Shown: positions 1 through 14,200 of the stretch, one piece after another | Numbering within the stretch: position 1 is the first letter of the stretch | Layout: every line of letters starts with the position of its first letter | Assembly: GCA_016715405.1 (NCBI GenBank) | Contig: JADKAE010000013.1 | Coordinates: forward strand, 1-64,000 | Source of the DNA: Saprospiraceae bacterium | GTDB lineage: Bacteria; Bacteroidota; Bacteroidia; Chitinophagales; Saprospiraceae | Direction: 5' to 3' | Length of the DNA stretch: 64,000 bases | Notes under the pieces: generated by a model | What the model was told of the DNA's origin: nothing | What the model saw: the letters and a program-made list of their open reading frames with translations, nothing else | Databases searched by the model: none | Position numbers and translations under genes: made by a program

Positions 1-3000
1 CAGCAAGACGAAGACTCTACTCCCGATTCAAATCCGGATAACGACTTGTATCTGCAAGATAACCACATCGACGGCAACGGCCTCGAAGGCGGCGACGAAG
101 ACGACCATGACCAGGCTACGGTGATCATCGAAGCATTCGACCTGGCTTTGGTCAAATTGCTCGCACCGGCCAGGAGGATGTCGTCGCACCCGGCGATACG
201 ATAAGCTACGCCATTCAAGTCTTCAACCAGGGTGAGATAGCAGCAGATAATATCGAAATTACCGACTACCTGCCTAACCAATTGTTGTTCGACAATGACC
301 TCAACCCCGGTTGGGTGTTTATCTCCGGCAACCGCGCCCGTACTACGCTTCGCGCCTCGGAAGGCGAATTGCCTGCCGGCGGACTCTTGCCTGGTGAATC
401 GATAACCGTTATCCTGCAACTCGTATTAAATAATCCGCTACCGCAAGGCCTGCAGATTACCAACTGGGCAGAAATCAGTAATGCAACCGACGACTCCGGC
501 AATTCGCAGACCAAGATGTCGACTCCAGTCCGGATGGTACGAACAACGATACCTACCTGGTAGACAACGATATCAACGGCAATGGCCTCGAAGGCGGCGA
601 CGAAGACGACCACGACAAAGCCGTCATCGCGACCAAATCTTTCGACCTCGCACTGGTGAAATTGCTGGCGCCCGATCAGCCTTATGGCGTGGAACCAGGA
701 GACACCGTACATTATGTCATCAGAGTGTTCAACCAGGGGACTATCCCGGCCAATAATATTGTTGTAACGGATTATTTGCCTGCTACGCTAAACTTTATTG
801 CCGCTTTAAACCCGGCTTGGACCCTCGTTGCTGGTAATCCAACCACGACAATCAGCGTGGCACAGGGTGAACTTCCTGCCGGAGGTCTTGCCCCCAACTC
901 ATACGTCGATGTCAACCTTGTGCTCGTTCTCGATAATCCGCTGCCCCCGGGTACGCATGTCGTCAACACCGCTGAGATTAGCAGTGCTACCGATCAAAAC
1001 GGTAATAGCGTTAGTGGGATCTCGACTCGAACCCGATACAACCAACGACGACGTCGTCCTGGAAGATAATGAGGTCAATGGTGACGGCCTCGGCAGAGAA
1101 GACGAGGACGACCACGACGTGGCTGAGGTAATTACGCGAGTGTTTGACCTCGCACTGAGAAAAACGCTCGAACTGGGACAGCTCAGCTCGGTAAGCCTTA
1201 ACGATACGGTAACCTTTGTGATAGAAGTATTTAACCAGGGTATGATAGCAGCTGATAATATCCAGCTCACAGATTATCTACCCAATGGATTGTTATTCGT
1301 GGCGCCTATTAACCCAGGATGGACGATTGACGCTTTGGGTAACCCTACTACAACATTGAACGTGGCCAACGGCGCATTGCCAAGTACCGGCCTGCTACCC
1401 GGGCACTCTGTTTTTGCAGAGATCCACGTAGTAGTTGCTCCAGGCTTACAAGAAGGTTTGTCGCTGGTCAACTTTGCGGAGATCAGTGCGGCTACTGATA
1501 CCAACGGTCAACCCAAACAGGATATTGACTCCACGCCCGATAACAATGAAAATAATGACACGTTTATTCACGATAATGATATCAACGGCAATGGCAGCAT
1601 CGGCGAAGACGAAGACGACCACGACCCAGCAGAAGTAGAAGTAAACTGCTACTTGTCTGCAGGCGATGATACCCATATCTCTGCTTGTCTCGGCTGCGCC
1701 GAAGCCGTCGTAATCGTCGACTTCTTTGGCTCGCTCAGCGGCAACCCGCTGCCGGCGGCACCTGGACCGAACCTCGACAACTCAGGCCTCAACCTAAGCA
1801 ATCCTGGTGCGGTACCGGTTACCGATCTGGCCCCGGGAGTTTACGAATTCGCCTATACGATACCGGGCTTGAATGGCTGCGGTAATCGCACAGCGATCCT
1901 CGAACTAGAGGTCGTATCTATCGAAAACCTGGTTTGCAATGACGATATTAATATCAGTTTGGGCGATAATTGCGAAGCAGAAGTCAGTGTGGACAACCTC
2001 CTGGAAGGCGACTTGCCCTGCTATAACGCGCTCGAAGTACATATTTATACCGCCAACGGTTTTGACCTGGGCAATACCGTAAATGGTGCATTCATTGGGC
2101 AAACCCTTACGTTCCGTGTAGAAGACCCGCTATGTGACAACCACTGCTGGGGTACGATTACGATCGAGGACAAGAAAAAACCCGTCATTACCTGCCCTGA
2201 CGATACTGACCAGGCCATGGTGAATGAACAGGTACAGACGATTAGCGGTACGCGGAGTACCACCGACCCCGTGCTGGATCTGGACGATACTTCTGCTTCC
2301 TCAATCTGATGAACCCGGTTAACGGACCGCATCACTACGACCTGTATACCTTTACCGTTACCCAGGCCGACGTTTATACCTTCGATTTGGAAACGACCTG
2401 GGGCGATGGTATCATGGCTTTGTATCAGGAAGCTTCGATCCCAACTCACCGTGCAGCAATATCATCGCGCAAGCCGATGACAACCTGAATGGCGCCTTGA
2501 GCATCTTTGATCCCTTCGATCCCATCGTGCGCCTGGCTTTACCGCTGGTGCCGGGGCAACAATATACCTTAATGACTACCTCGTTTGGCATTAACCAAAC
2601 AGGCAACTACAGCTATACGGTATATAGCGACGGCAACGGATTGATAACCGGACTACCTGTAACCACCCAAATGGGCAAACGCGATTTGATCTGCACCGAT
2701 ATCGACCAGATCTTTAATAATCTGTTGAGCACGCAATATACCGGTAATGCCACGGCTGTAGACAACTGTACAGATCCCGTGACTAATATTACCTTTACCG
2801 ACCTTATTCTGGAAGATAACGGCGATTGCGGTGAAGTGGTCATCATGCGCCGTTTCAGGGCCACCGATGCATCTGGCAATATGTCGCAGTGCGTGCAGAA
2901 ATCACCGTCCGCAAAGCTAGAATTGAGGATGTGATCTTGCCCCCATATACGGTATTTATCGAGTGCGATGAAAGCTTCCCGACCGATATCAATGGCAATC

Positions 3001-6000
3001 CGCACCCGTCAGTCACCGGCTATCCATTCCTGTTTACAGCTTTTGGCATTGTCGAACTCAACGACTCATACTGTAACCTGGCAGCTTCTTACTTCGATTA
3101 TCCGCACGCAGATGTTTGCGAAAGTACCTTTAAGTTCCGCCGTCAATGGACGGTATTCAACTGGTGCGCACCTTCGTCGTCATTTACCTACAACCAGATT
3201 ATTAAAGTAGGCGACTTTAGCGCACCCGTAGTGTCTTGTCCGGCGGTGGATTACGACGATGACGGCACGCCAGATCTGATTACGTTCTCAACGGGCCCAT
3301 ACGATTGTACAGCTGTGATAGAAGCTCCGCTGCCACAGGTAACCGACAATTGTTCGGAACACGCAGTGATGACCGAAGTGGTACATATCGCTACAGTGAA
3401 CGTAACAAATCAGTATGGCCAGGTAATCAGAACTACCCAACAGGAAATTGTGGTGGCAACTATTGCCCCCAATGCACCTCGTTTCTTGAGCAACCTGGAA
3501 ATCGGCACTTACGTGTTCCGCTATATCGTCTCCGATGCCTGCGGTCACCAAACGGTGATTGAATGCCCCTTCCGCGTGATCGACGAAGTCGCGCCTATCG
3601 CTATCTGCGACGACGATCTGCACATTTCGATCGGCGGCCAAGGTTATGCGCAAGTTACCGCCGAAGATATTGACGAAGGTTCATGGGATAACTGCGGACC
3701 TGTCAAACTTGAAGTGCGCCGCCGCTACACCCAAAATGACGCTTGCGAGCCCGTTGAACCTTTCTTCGGCTCCTGGTCTGATATCGTCGAGTTTGGCTGC
3801 TGCGATGTAAACGACAGTGTGACTATCGAGATGCGTGTTTGGGAAGACGCCGACCACGACGGCCTTTTTGGAGCCTGGTACGGCAACCCCGACCTCGACG
3901 GCGACGGCTTGCCCGATGTGGATACACTCGATGATCAAAGCAATATCTGCTGGCTCGACGTCCTCGTCGAGGATAAGCTTCGCCCATACTGCCAGGCGCC
4001 CCATAACGCAATTATTACTTGTGACGAATTGCCCTACAACTTCCCGCGTGAAAATGACCAGGCCTCAATTGGCGATACCTTGCTGCTCCAACAACTGTTC
4101 GGTATAGCCACAGGTATTGATAACTGCCCGGGTGTTACAGTAACGGAACTTACCCCCATCTGGAACCTGAACTGTGGCGCCGGTACTATTATCCGCCGTT
4201 TCAGTGTGGTTGACGCGGTTGGCAACGTGTCTACAAATACTTGCCAGCAAATTATTACCATACAAAAGGTTCATAACTACGAAATTAAGTTCCCGAAAGA
4301 TGCTTCGGAAAACTGTGGTGTGCCTCACCCTGACACAATATCGGTTGCCGACCACAGTTGTGATCTGTTGGCGGTGAGTGTGGAGGATGAGGTCTTTACC
4401 GCCTCCGGCGACGAATGCTACAAGGTCTTCCGTACTTATCGGGTGATTAACTGGTGCGAATACAACGGTACTGACGCCCCGATTATCGTAAGTCGCGACG
4501 AAGACTGCGACAACAACCCGGGCGATGAGGATATCTGGGTATTGGTTCGCCAGAGTGGAGTAGGGGGCACGAAAGTGACCTACTACGACCGCAATAATAA
4601 CGAGGGCGATAATATACCCGTGCCGTTTACCAAAAACCCGGCCTGCGACGGCAGAACTAACCCGGCAGGTTACTGGATGAGCAGCCTGCCGGGCAGTTAC
4701 GGCAACCCGGCTATCTACTCCAAAGGGTACTGGCAATATACGCAGGTGATCAAGGTATACGATAACATACAACCCGAGGTCACTGCCGAAGCCACACAAC
4801 CATTCTGCTCTTATTCTAGCAATGAAGCCGCAGGTTGCCCGGGTGCTGTAGAAGTACCGTTTACGATAGATGAAAACTGTACGCCTGATGATCTCGTCGT
4901 GACAATAACGCTGGATGCCTATAATGACGGCGTACTCGACGGCGATATCACCGCTACCAGCTTGACAGGCTCCTATCCTGACTACCTAATCGTGGGCAAC
5001 TTCCCGCTGGGTCATCACAAGTTTGTAGTCCACGTACACGATGGTTGCGGAAATGTGAATGCTTTGAATATACCGTTCTCTGTGGTAGATTGCAAAGCAC
5101 CCACCCCGGTATGTATCAACGGCCTGACCATCGAATTGATGCCGGTAGTGCCGGTAAGCGACGTAGACGGTGACGGCCTAACCGATACAGGCGCCATGAC
5201 GATTTGGGCAAGTGATTTCGTTGCCAGTGATCTGGATGATTGCTCCGGCCCGGTTCGCTATTCCATCACATCGCAGATGAAGTGACCAATGGCACTGATA
5301 TACCTGATCCGACTCAGACCAGCCTGATCCTGACCTGTGCCGACCCTGCTACGGTTATCCGAATCTATGCCTGGGATAGCGCCAATAACCCATATTCGGT
5401 TCAACCCGACGGCACGATTGGTGGCCCCAATTATGACTTCTGCGAGACATACGTCATACTTCAGGACAACATGTTTAATGTTTGTCCGGATATAGCCCCC
5501 GGCTCCGGTATCATTGCAGGTGTAATCGCTACGGAAGACGACGAAGTGGTGGAAAGTGTGGCCGTAGACCTAAGTGGTCAAATGGTTATGAACTATGCCA
5601 CGTCAAGTGATGGCGCGTTCAGCTTTAATAACCTGGAACCAGGATATGACTATACCGTCACACCGCAGCTGGATATCGAACCGCTCAACGGCGTATCTAC
5701 ATTCGATATCATTTTGATAACCAAGCACATCCTTAGCGTACAACCGCTCGACAGCCCGTATAAACTGATCGCTGCCGACGTGAACAACTCAAAGACGATC
5801 ACCACCCAGGATATCATCGCTCTACGCAGACTGATCCTGACGCTGGTCGATAACTTCAGCAACAATACGAGCTGGCGTTTTGTACCGGCAGCCTACGAAT
5901 TCCCGGTACCCACCAACCCGTGGTTTGAAGACTTCCCCGAGGTGATCAACGTCAACGACCTGCAAAGCCAGTTGTTCGGGCAGGATTTCGTGGCAGTCAA

Positions 6001-6719
6001 AATTGGCGATATCAACGGCTCGGCACTTACTACGCTGGCAAGCATCGAAGAACGCGAGGTGAAAGGCCTATTCGAATTCAAACGGATGACCTGAATTGAA
6101 AGCCAACGAAGAATAGACCGCAACTGCGCGCCAATCAGTTGACAATGGTACAAGGCTGGCAGGGTACGCTTTCGTTCGATGCCTCCGCACTTGAATTCAA
6201 AGATGCCGTCTTCGGTGCTTTTCAACCCACTCAGGTTGGTTTGCGACATACAGCCGACGGCGCAATTACTTTGAGTTGGAACGATCCCGAAGGGCAAATC
6301 GGCAAAATGCCAGACCAATTGATTACACTGATCTTCAAAGCCAAACAAAATGCGCTTTTGAGCCAGATATTGAGAATCGGGTCGCGTTTCACCAGAGCGG
6401 AAGCCTATAATGCACAAGGCGAGTTGCTGAATGTGGGTTTGCAGTTCATCGGGGGCCGGCAGAATCCTTCGCCTTGTTCCAAAACATGCCCAACCCATTT
6501 AGTAAAACAACGGCGATCGGATTCTATCTGCCACAAGCTCAAAGCAACCTGATCATCCAAAGTGTTGACGGCAAGGAGATCAAACACATTGAAGCCGAAT
6601 ACGCAAAAGGCTTACCATCAGGTTGTGCTGGATGCAAGCGAACTGCTCACGGCGTGATGTTCTATACCTTGTCTAGTGGCAACTTTAGCGCCACCCGCAA
6701 AATGATTCTGGTAAAATGA
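1..6719 (+). CDS. Giant T9SS-secreted surface protein, DUF11 repeats, HYR-like, dockerin and cohesin-like regions (5' partial)
   Basis: More than 2,200 residues are in the window and the start lies upstream. In order: at least four DUF11-type repeats of about 170 residues (to about nt 1630), each opening with FDLAL and ending in an acidic NDINGNG..EDDHD linker that looks calcium-binding; a cysteine-rich HYR-like region (about 1650-5250) with repeated PVITCP/DNC motifs; a dockerin-like stretch ending GDINGSA (about 5500-6030); a cohesin-like beta domain (about 6130-6430); and a C-terminal sorting domain starting FQNMPNPFSKTTAIGF (about 6470-6719), as in type IX secretion cargo. A large adhesin or matrix protein is the likely role. 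The frame is broken near 172, 520, 1017, 1035, 2290, 2435, 2890, 5270, 6090 and 6470. Several breaks are repaired by restoring one G to a G run, so I treat it as one gene. The strong terminator just downstream marks the transcript end. Confidence 0.85.
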
Positions 6720-6771
6720 CGAATTTGATTTTTGTTCATCTTCTACTTTTATATTGAGCATCTTTAATTAG

Positions 6772-6804
6772 AAAAGCCGGCGTCCATAAGCGCCGGCTTT
6801 TTTT
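6772..6804 (+). terminator. Rho-independent terminator after the giant surface protein
   Basis: An 11-nt arm AAAAGCCGGCG (6772-6782), an 8-nt loop and a matching arm CGCCGGCTTTT running into a T tract (6791-6804) form a classical GC-rich stem with U tail, 53 bp after the stop codon at 6717-6719. It separates the first surface protein from the next. Confidence 0.93.
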
Positions 6805-6916
6805 ATAGTCTGTGTCAAACCGCCACTGCCAGCACGCGACTGCTTTAATGTCATCAACTTTACATATTGCAACATTATTTATTTTTTGCAAAACCACCTT
6901 TGTTCAAACCTAATTT

Positions 6917-9900
6917 ATGAAATCCCAATTACTTCGAATAGCGTTGCTTGTAGGCGGCGTAATTTTTCTCCTGGGTTACGCCGACAACCCACCAACGGAC
7001 ACACCGGCGCGCCGTTTGATTCCTCTTGCAACGCTTGCCACGGCGGTAGCAATCCCAGTGGATACGCAGGTACTGTTGCGATCTCCGGTTTACCCAATCC
7101 TATTCCGCCTAATTCAACGTTTCAGGTTACGCTGACCGCAACCGTAACTGCCGGCAGTCCCATAAGGGCCGGATTTCAATTGGTTGCTGTGCAGGGCAAC
7201 AATGCCAACGCCGGCGATCTGCAGGCCATAAACGCCGAAGCCGGCACTGAGATGCTCAGCGGCCGGGAATATATCGACCACCGAAATCCCAAAAATTTTA
7301 ACGCCAACCCCACCGTCTCCTGGACTTTCAACTGGACCTCGCCGGCTTTTACCAACGGCAATGTGGTCACTTTTTATTTTGTTACCAATCTCACCAATGG
7401 GGATGATACCAGTTCCGGCGACCTTGTTGTATCCGGCTCACAAACCTTTAACCATAGCGGTACGGCGCCGCTTTCCGCCACGATCACCAACGTAACGCAC
7501 GTATCTTGCTTTGGCGGCAGCAACGGTTCGGCTACGGTTACTCCATCCGGAGGAACAGCACCGTATTTTTATGCCTGGCCAAATGGACAGACTACGGCTA
7601 CTGCTACCAATTTGATGGCGGGCACCCATATTGTAACCGTCACCGACAACGCAGGCGGAAGCACTACCGCTTCCGCATCTGTCAATCAGGCTCCCCAAAT
7701 TCTGATCAATTTATCAAATCCGGCTACAATTACCTGTTCTCAACCCACCGCATCCGTTACCGCAACGGTAGGAGGCGGCACCCCAGGTTATACTTACCTC
7801 TGGTCGAACGGCTCTACCAGTTCGACCCTGGTTACTGCAGCTGCCGGACCGTATTCGCTGACTGTCACCGATACTCGGGGCTGTACGCGAACCGCACAAG
7901 TCACCATTCAACAAAACACAATACCTCCGGTTGCCGTAGTAGGTGCGCCACAGGTCATTTCCTGTTCACAGCCGCAGGCCACGTTAAGTGGGGTCGGTTC
8001 CAGTACCGGTACGGGTATTCAATACACCTGGACGACCAGCAATGGAAATATCGTTTCCGGAGCAAATACGCTTACCCCCGTTGTCAACCAGGCCGGTTCG
8101 TATACACTTACCGTTTTGAACACGGCAAACGGTTGCTCAGCCTCAATGAGCACAAGCGTGTCTGGTAATGCTATTCCACCCACAGCAGTTGCAGGCCCCG
8201 GGCAAAACATTACTTGCCCCCAACCCCAAGTTACATTGAATGGCACTGGCTCCAGCGCAGGGGCTAATATTCAATATACCTGGACGACCAGCAATGGAAA
8301 TATCGTTTCCGGCGCCAATACGCTTACTCCTGTTGTCAACCAGGCGGGTACGTACACGCTCACGGTTTTAAATACACAAAACAACTGTTCGGCATCAGCG
8401 AATACTACCGTTAGCGGCAATACTCAGCTCCCCGTGGCCGTTTCAGGCCCATCTGCGGTCTTAACTTGCATCCAATCCCAAGTGACACTCAACGGTACCG
8501 GATCTTCTTCCGGCCCCGGCATCGAGTACAACTGGACCACCACTGATGGACACATCGTATCAGGTGGCAATACACTGTCGCCGGTTGTTGATGAAGCGGG
8601 AACGTATAACCTTGAAGTACTCAATACCAATACGTTGTGCAGTTCCGCTTCGAGCGTAGTAATCAGTGAAAATACCGTTCCTCCTCTCGTTACGGCCATC
8701 GGTGGGAATATCGATTGTGATTCGCCCACGGTAGCATTGAGCGCCGATGTTAGCAATGGCGGTAACCCCGTAACTTATGCCTGGTCGGGCCCTGGTGGCT
8801 TTTCTTCCTCAAGTCCCAACCCGGAAGTAGACACGGCAGGCGCCTATGTGCTTACCGTTACCTCGAACACCAACGGCTGCTCGGCGGCCGACACCGCTGC
8901 GGTTACCGGTAATACTCTGACGCCTTTAGTTAATATTGCCGCTCCCGGCACGATCACCTGTGCTACGCCGGCAATCCAGCTCAACGCGCAAGGCTCTTCA
9001 CAGGGAGCCACTTTAGTTTACGAATGGACGACAACCGACGGCAATATCGTGACCGGCGCCAATACGCTCACCCCACGGTGAATGCTGCCGGCATGTATAC
9101 GCTCCAAATTACCGACAACGCAAACAACTGCTCTGCAACTGGTAGTGTAAGCGTTTCGCAGGCTTCGGCGATCACCGCCACTATTTCTGCCACTACCCAT
9201 GTATCTTGTGCAGGTGGTAGCAACGGCGCAGCCACCGTATCTGCAAATGGTTTGGAGCCTTTTACTTATGCATGGGTGACCGGCGCAACAACGGCCACCG
9301 TTACCGGCCTGATGGCTGGAAGCTACCCCGTCACCGTTTCCGATCAAAATAATTGCTCGGTTGTGGCCACGGCAGTCGTCGGAGAGCCATCAGAACTCAA
9401 CGTCAACGCAACAGTTACCCACGAAACCGCCAACGACGCCAATGACGGCACTGCTACCGCCAGTGTACAGGGCGGCACGCCCGCTTATGCTTTTTCATGG
9501 AGCAATGGCGCTACTACACAGATAATCACTGGCCTGGCGCCTGGTATTTATGCCGTGTCGGTTACCGATGCCAACGGCTGTTTGAGCGTTCAAACTGTGA
9601 CTGTCAATGCGTTTAATTGCTCGGTCAGCATTTCTGTGGAGGGCGACAATATCTCCTGTTTTGGCGCAGCTGACGGATCGGCATTGGCCTTACTCAACGG
9701 CGCAGCTGATCCGGTGTCGTACCTGTGGTCGAACGGCGCTACCACGCCCGGCATCGACAACCTGTCGCCCGGCACGTATAGCGTAACGGTTGAAGACGCT
9801 GCCGGCTGCCCCGCGGGCGCCTCGGTCACCATCGACGAACCGGCGCAACTCCAGGCAAATGCCACTACCACCGCCGAAACCGCCAACGGCGCCGGCGATG

Positions 9901-11251
9901 GCACGGCTACTGCTAATCCGCAAGGTGGTATCTCGCCTTATGCCGTTTTGTGGAGCAACGGGGCCCAAACCTTGTCTATCGAAGGATTGCTGCCGGGCAG
10001 CTATACCGTTTCAGTCACCGACGCCAACGGCTGCCAGGTTGAGCAAACCGTTAACGTCAACGCCTTCAACTGCGCCCTGGCGCTCGACGCCTAGGTGACT
10101 GACGTGGCCTGTTTTGGCGAAACCAACGGATCTATCAGCCTGTCGCCCACAGGCGGCACAGCGCCTTTAGTTACGAATGGTCAAACGGCGAAACGGGCCC
10201 TGCCATTGGAAACCTTCCGGCAGGCGAATATGCAGTAACCGTATTCGATGAACTATCCTGTTCGACCACAGCCACCTACGAAGTGCAGCAACCCGATCTG
10301 CTTACACTTGCCCCCGTATCCATCACCCACGTAGACTGCCCCGAAGACCACGACGGACAGATCATCGTGGCGGCATCCGGCGGTGTAGAACCCTACGCTT
10401 ATTTGTGGTCGCACGGCGCTACAGGCGCGCTTGCCTTTGCGTTAGTGGTAGATACCTATTCCGTCACCGCTACCGACGCCAACGGATGTATGCAGACTTT
10501 ATCGGTTGACCTCATCGCCCAGGATACGATTAAACCGCTCATTGAATGTGAGCCAGATATTTCGTTGTGCGAGGGCGATGCCTTGTCTTTTGATTTACCC
10601 CCCGTTACCGACAATTGTGGGCCTCCCGTTGCGGTAGTACAAACCGGCGGTTTGCCCAGCGGCTCCGTATTTCCGCTTGGGATAACGGTGCAGTCTTTTA
10701 GGGTCACCGACCAGGTAGGTAATACCGCAGAATGTTCGCACACCATTACCGTCTCGCCGGAACCTGAATTGGGGTTTGATATCACTGGAGACATCAACAA
10801 CGGTGGAACAGGTTCTATTCAGGTGAATGTTGAGAGCGGCAATGTGGTACAATATCTTTGGATAGGCCCCGATAATTTCACTGCTGAAACGGCTAATATC
10901 GACGGGCTTATCGCCGGCGTATATCTCCTGGCAGCAACCGATGCCAATGGTTGTACGGTTGAATATACCGTACAAGTTCCGTTGATCGTAGGTACCGATT
11001 TTCCGAAAGAGCTAGTCTCCTTGCGCCTTTACCCCAACCCTGCCACCGACCACATCCGAATCGATATGCAGGGCGCTAATCCGGTTTCTGCCCAGCTTTT
11101 TGACGCCCGGGGCCGCCTCTGTGCTACCTGGGACGCAGAGAACCTGAAAACGCCGCTGGATGTGACGGCGTTGCCGGCGGGGGTGTACGTACTGCAAGTA
11201 GTGGATGAACGGCAGCATATTTTTGTGCTGAGATGGGTGAAGATGGAGTAG
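6917..11251 (+). CDS. Secreted multi-repeat surface protein with CxxCH motif, Ig-like and SprB repeats, T9SS sorting domain
   Basis: About 1,445 codons. The ATG at 6917 gives a signal peptide (MKSQLLRIALLVGGVIFLLG). After a one-base G loss near 6995 the frame continues as GHTGAPFDSSCNACHGG, the haem-like CxxCH motif typical of the choice-of-anchor V/Reeler-like N-terminal domain. Then come several Ig/PKD-like repeats of about 85 residues (7700-9100, recurring YTWTTSNGNIVSGANTLTP), SprB-type repeats (9170-10480, recurring SWSNGAT, LAPGIYAVSVTDANGC), one HYR-like domain (10520-10760) and a sorting domain LRLYPNPATDHIRI (from about 11020). SprB repeats are known from the gliding adhesin of Flavobacterium, so adhesion is a reasonable inference. 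Shifts at about 9076 (C5 read as C4) and 10167 (T4 read as T3) look like errors; there is also an in-frame TAG at 10092-10094. Confidence 0.85.
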
Positions 11252-11273
11252 GGGTTCGCATAATCTAAAAGCC

Positions 11274-14200
11274 ATGACCAACTTTTTTCCTGCTCATTCC
11301 CGCACTTCCCCAGGGAGCCACTTGGCACAGCAAATAGTGCGTATCGCATTTCTTTTAGCATTTTTTGGCGGGATATGCACCCATGCTCCCGCCCAAGCCG
11401 ACATCCGGTTAATTCCCCAATTTAAACTTGGATCACTCAATACCTATGCATTTTCTCCCGATGGCAAATGGTTGGCGCAAAGCGGCAGTGATTATACTGC
11501 AATATGGGATCTTACCTCTAATATCCAGGCTCAAATACTACCTAAACCATATTCGGAGAAACGCGACTCTTTGAAGCGCCTCATGTTAGAAGCCAGCGAT
11601 ACGTACCTCGCAATGGCATTTGTACCCAATGGCAACCTATTGGCAGGACTTCGGGAAACGAGGGAAAAGTTTATCAGGCCCAACGTGACATCGGATGAAT
11701 TTATAAAGTACGATCTTTTGGTGTGGGATTTGAAAAAAAATATCCCGCAATTCAGCATCACATTTGAGTTTAGGTATGAAGAAAGGTATATCGACCATTG
11801 TGCCCTGGCTGTTTCGGCAGACGGAAAAGTACTTGCCCTGGCAATGTTCCTGAGGAATGGCAATGATTCGTATTTTTACTTGAGAGCTTACGACTTGCGT
11901 AACGGGAGCATTTTGATGCATCACGTTTCCCAGGACAAAGAATTTCAATGGTACGATCAATTAGTCGATCTCCACATATCGCCAGACGGACAAAACCTAA
12001 TGGTGGGTTTCGGCTTCGATGCAGACCCCGACGAAAAGCAGAAGGAGAGCCGGGTCGAAGTCTGGCGCCTGGGCGACAAACAGCCTGCTACTGTGCTCAA
12101 GCCGGGAAAACCTGCGGGGGGGAGCATCCTGCGGGCCTTAGAGCTAGACGCGGAAAGCCGCTACCTGTACGCCGCTTTTGAGCCGGGGGGAAACACAGGG
12201 GATTCCCTGATCTATATTTCACGATGGGACGCCCAGACCTGGCAATTGGCGCCTCAAAAAGGACAGGGGAATTTTTTCAAGACTTTCAAAGGGGATTTTG
12301 CGAGGGCAGATGATAATGAATATTTCGATTTTAGCTCCGATCTTCAATATTTTAAAATACCTGATGTCGGCATATTCAACTTAAACGGCTCTGCCGGCCC
12401 CCCGCCTTATAATTCTCAAATGGAAGGGGGTTTTGCTCCCAGGCGAACCTGTACGCTGTTTAACGGCGAAACCTTTTACTATCCTTTGTCCGGCCGATCC
12501 GACAAGTTGCCTGCTTACCAATCCCGCAGAAAACAGGAAGAAGTTGTTTTCGGCAAAAACGGCGTCCTGCACTGGAGGGATGGTGGCCAATTCATTTGGG
12601 ATTTGTCTGTCTTACATGGAGAAAGCTGGTTTACAGGATTAGACATCTATAACGGAGGATTTGGCGCCTTCTGGATGGAAGACCGTTACGACCAGAAGAA
12701 AGGACAAGTGTTTTTTCATCCTAAGTCGGGCCGGAAAATACCGATCGGCGATCTTGTTACCGATTGCAGGTTCAGCCCCAACGGCCAGTATGCCATCGGG
12801 AAAAACGCGATTTTTCGCTTCGACGGCCAGCTATTCCGTCTGCTCAGGAAAATCGAAAACATGGAGACTGATTATGTGGCGTTTGATCCCACAGAAAAAT
12901 TCATTTTCGTCTTCAGAAGAGGAAGCGATCAGGAATGCCGGACTTGTATGATGGCCGAACTGAGAACCTTGCCGGAGTGCAATATCGTAAGAAAATTTGT
13001 CGTGCCTGATCGCATCGATTGGAGCGTGGCCGAAATAAAAAAAGCGGTCGTGAGCGCTAGCGGACAATGGCTTGCCGTGTTGAACGATATAACTACCATA
13101 CAGCTATTCGATATCCAAACAGGAAAGGTTATCCGCACCTTAAAAGGCGCATATAGCGACCTCGCTTTTTCGTCGGATGGTCAACAGTTGCTGGCCGTTC
13201 GGTTTGAAGGAATCGACATTTACGCCTTACCTTCTTTTGACTTGCAGGAAACCTGGAATACCGGCTTTCGGTCAAATTATACCCTTGATTTCGACCCGGA
13301 AGGAAAACGCTTGGTGACCGGTGGCGATGGTGCACTAAAAATATGGGAATGGCCCGCGCGAAAACTGATTGTCACGGCAGTACTATCGGCTATCCAAGGC
13401 GACGAACGGTCGGCCATGCTGTATACTCCTGACGGATACTATTACGCCACCAAGGGCTTAGAACGCCAATTCGCCTTTTTGGCCTCCGGCCAATACCTTC
13501 CCTTCGAGCAATTCGATATATTTTATAACCGGCCCGATATAGTGCTGAGCCGCTTGGGTTACGCTATACCACCTTACCTGGAACGGTTAAAAAGGGCTTG
13601 CCAGTTGCGGATGGAAAAAACCGGAATAGACCCCAATGCCAAACCTCTCGCTTCACAATTACCGCAGGTAAATATTCAAAACTTACCAGAGCTACCGCTG
13701 ACTACTAGCCAACGCAAAATTAAGCTTAATATAAAGCATCCGACGCTAAATGGCCGCTTACACGTATCCAGATCAACATCAATGAAGTGCCGCTTTTTTT
13801 GGCGCCGGAGGCAAGTCAATCGCCCAGACCCAGTCTTATTCTGGCGAATTTGAACTCGATTTGGTACATACCGCCAACTTAATAGAAGTGCAGGTTTGGA
13901 ACAGCAAAGGTTATGCGTCGCTCCGCGCCCGGCATTATGTCCATTTGGAGGAGTCGCAGTTGCCCAAGCCCGATCTGTATGTGGCCGCTATAGGTGTTTC
14001 AGAGTACCAAAATGTCAATATGAACCTCCGATACGCAGCCAAAGATGCCAGGGATGTCGCTGCCCTTTTTAAAAGCCGCCCCGGAGCTTTCAAAAACATA
14101 CACTTATTTCAATTTTTAGACCGGGAAGCCACTAAGGAAAACATTCAAAACCTGCAATCCAAACTGGCTCAATCGAAACCCGAGGATGTAGTAGTGGTTT

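Noticed and set aside
3288..4799. Long antisense open frames within the surface-protein genes
   Set aside because: They mirror the codon usage of the repeat-rich plus-strand genes, have no start signals and no recognisable domains.
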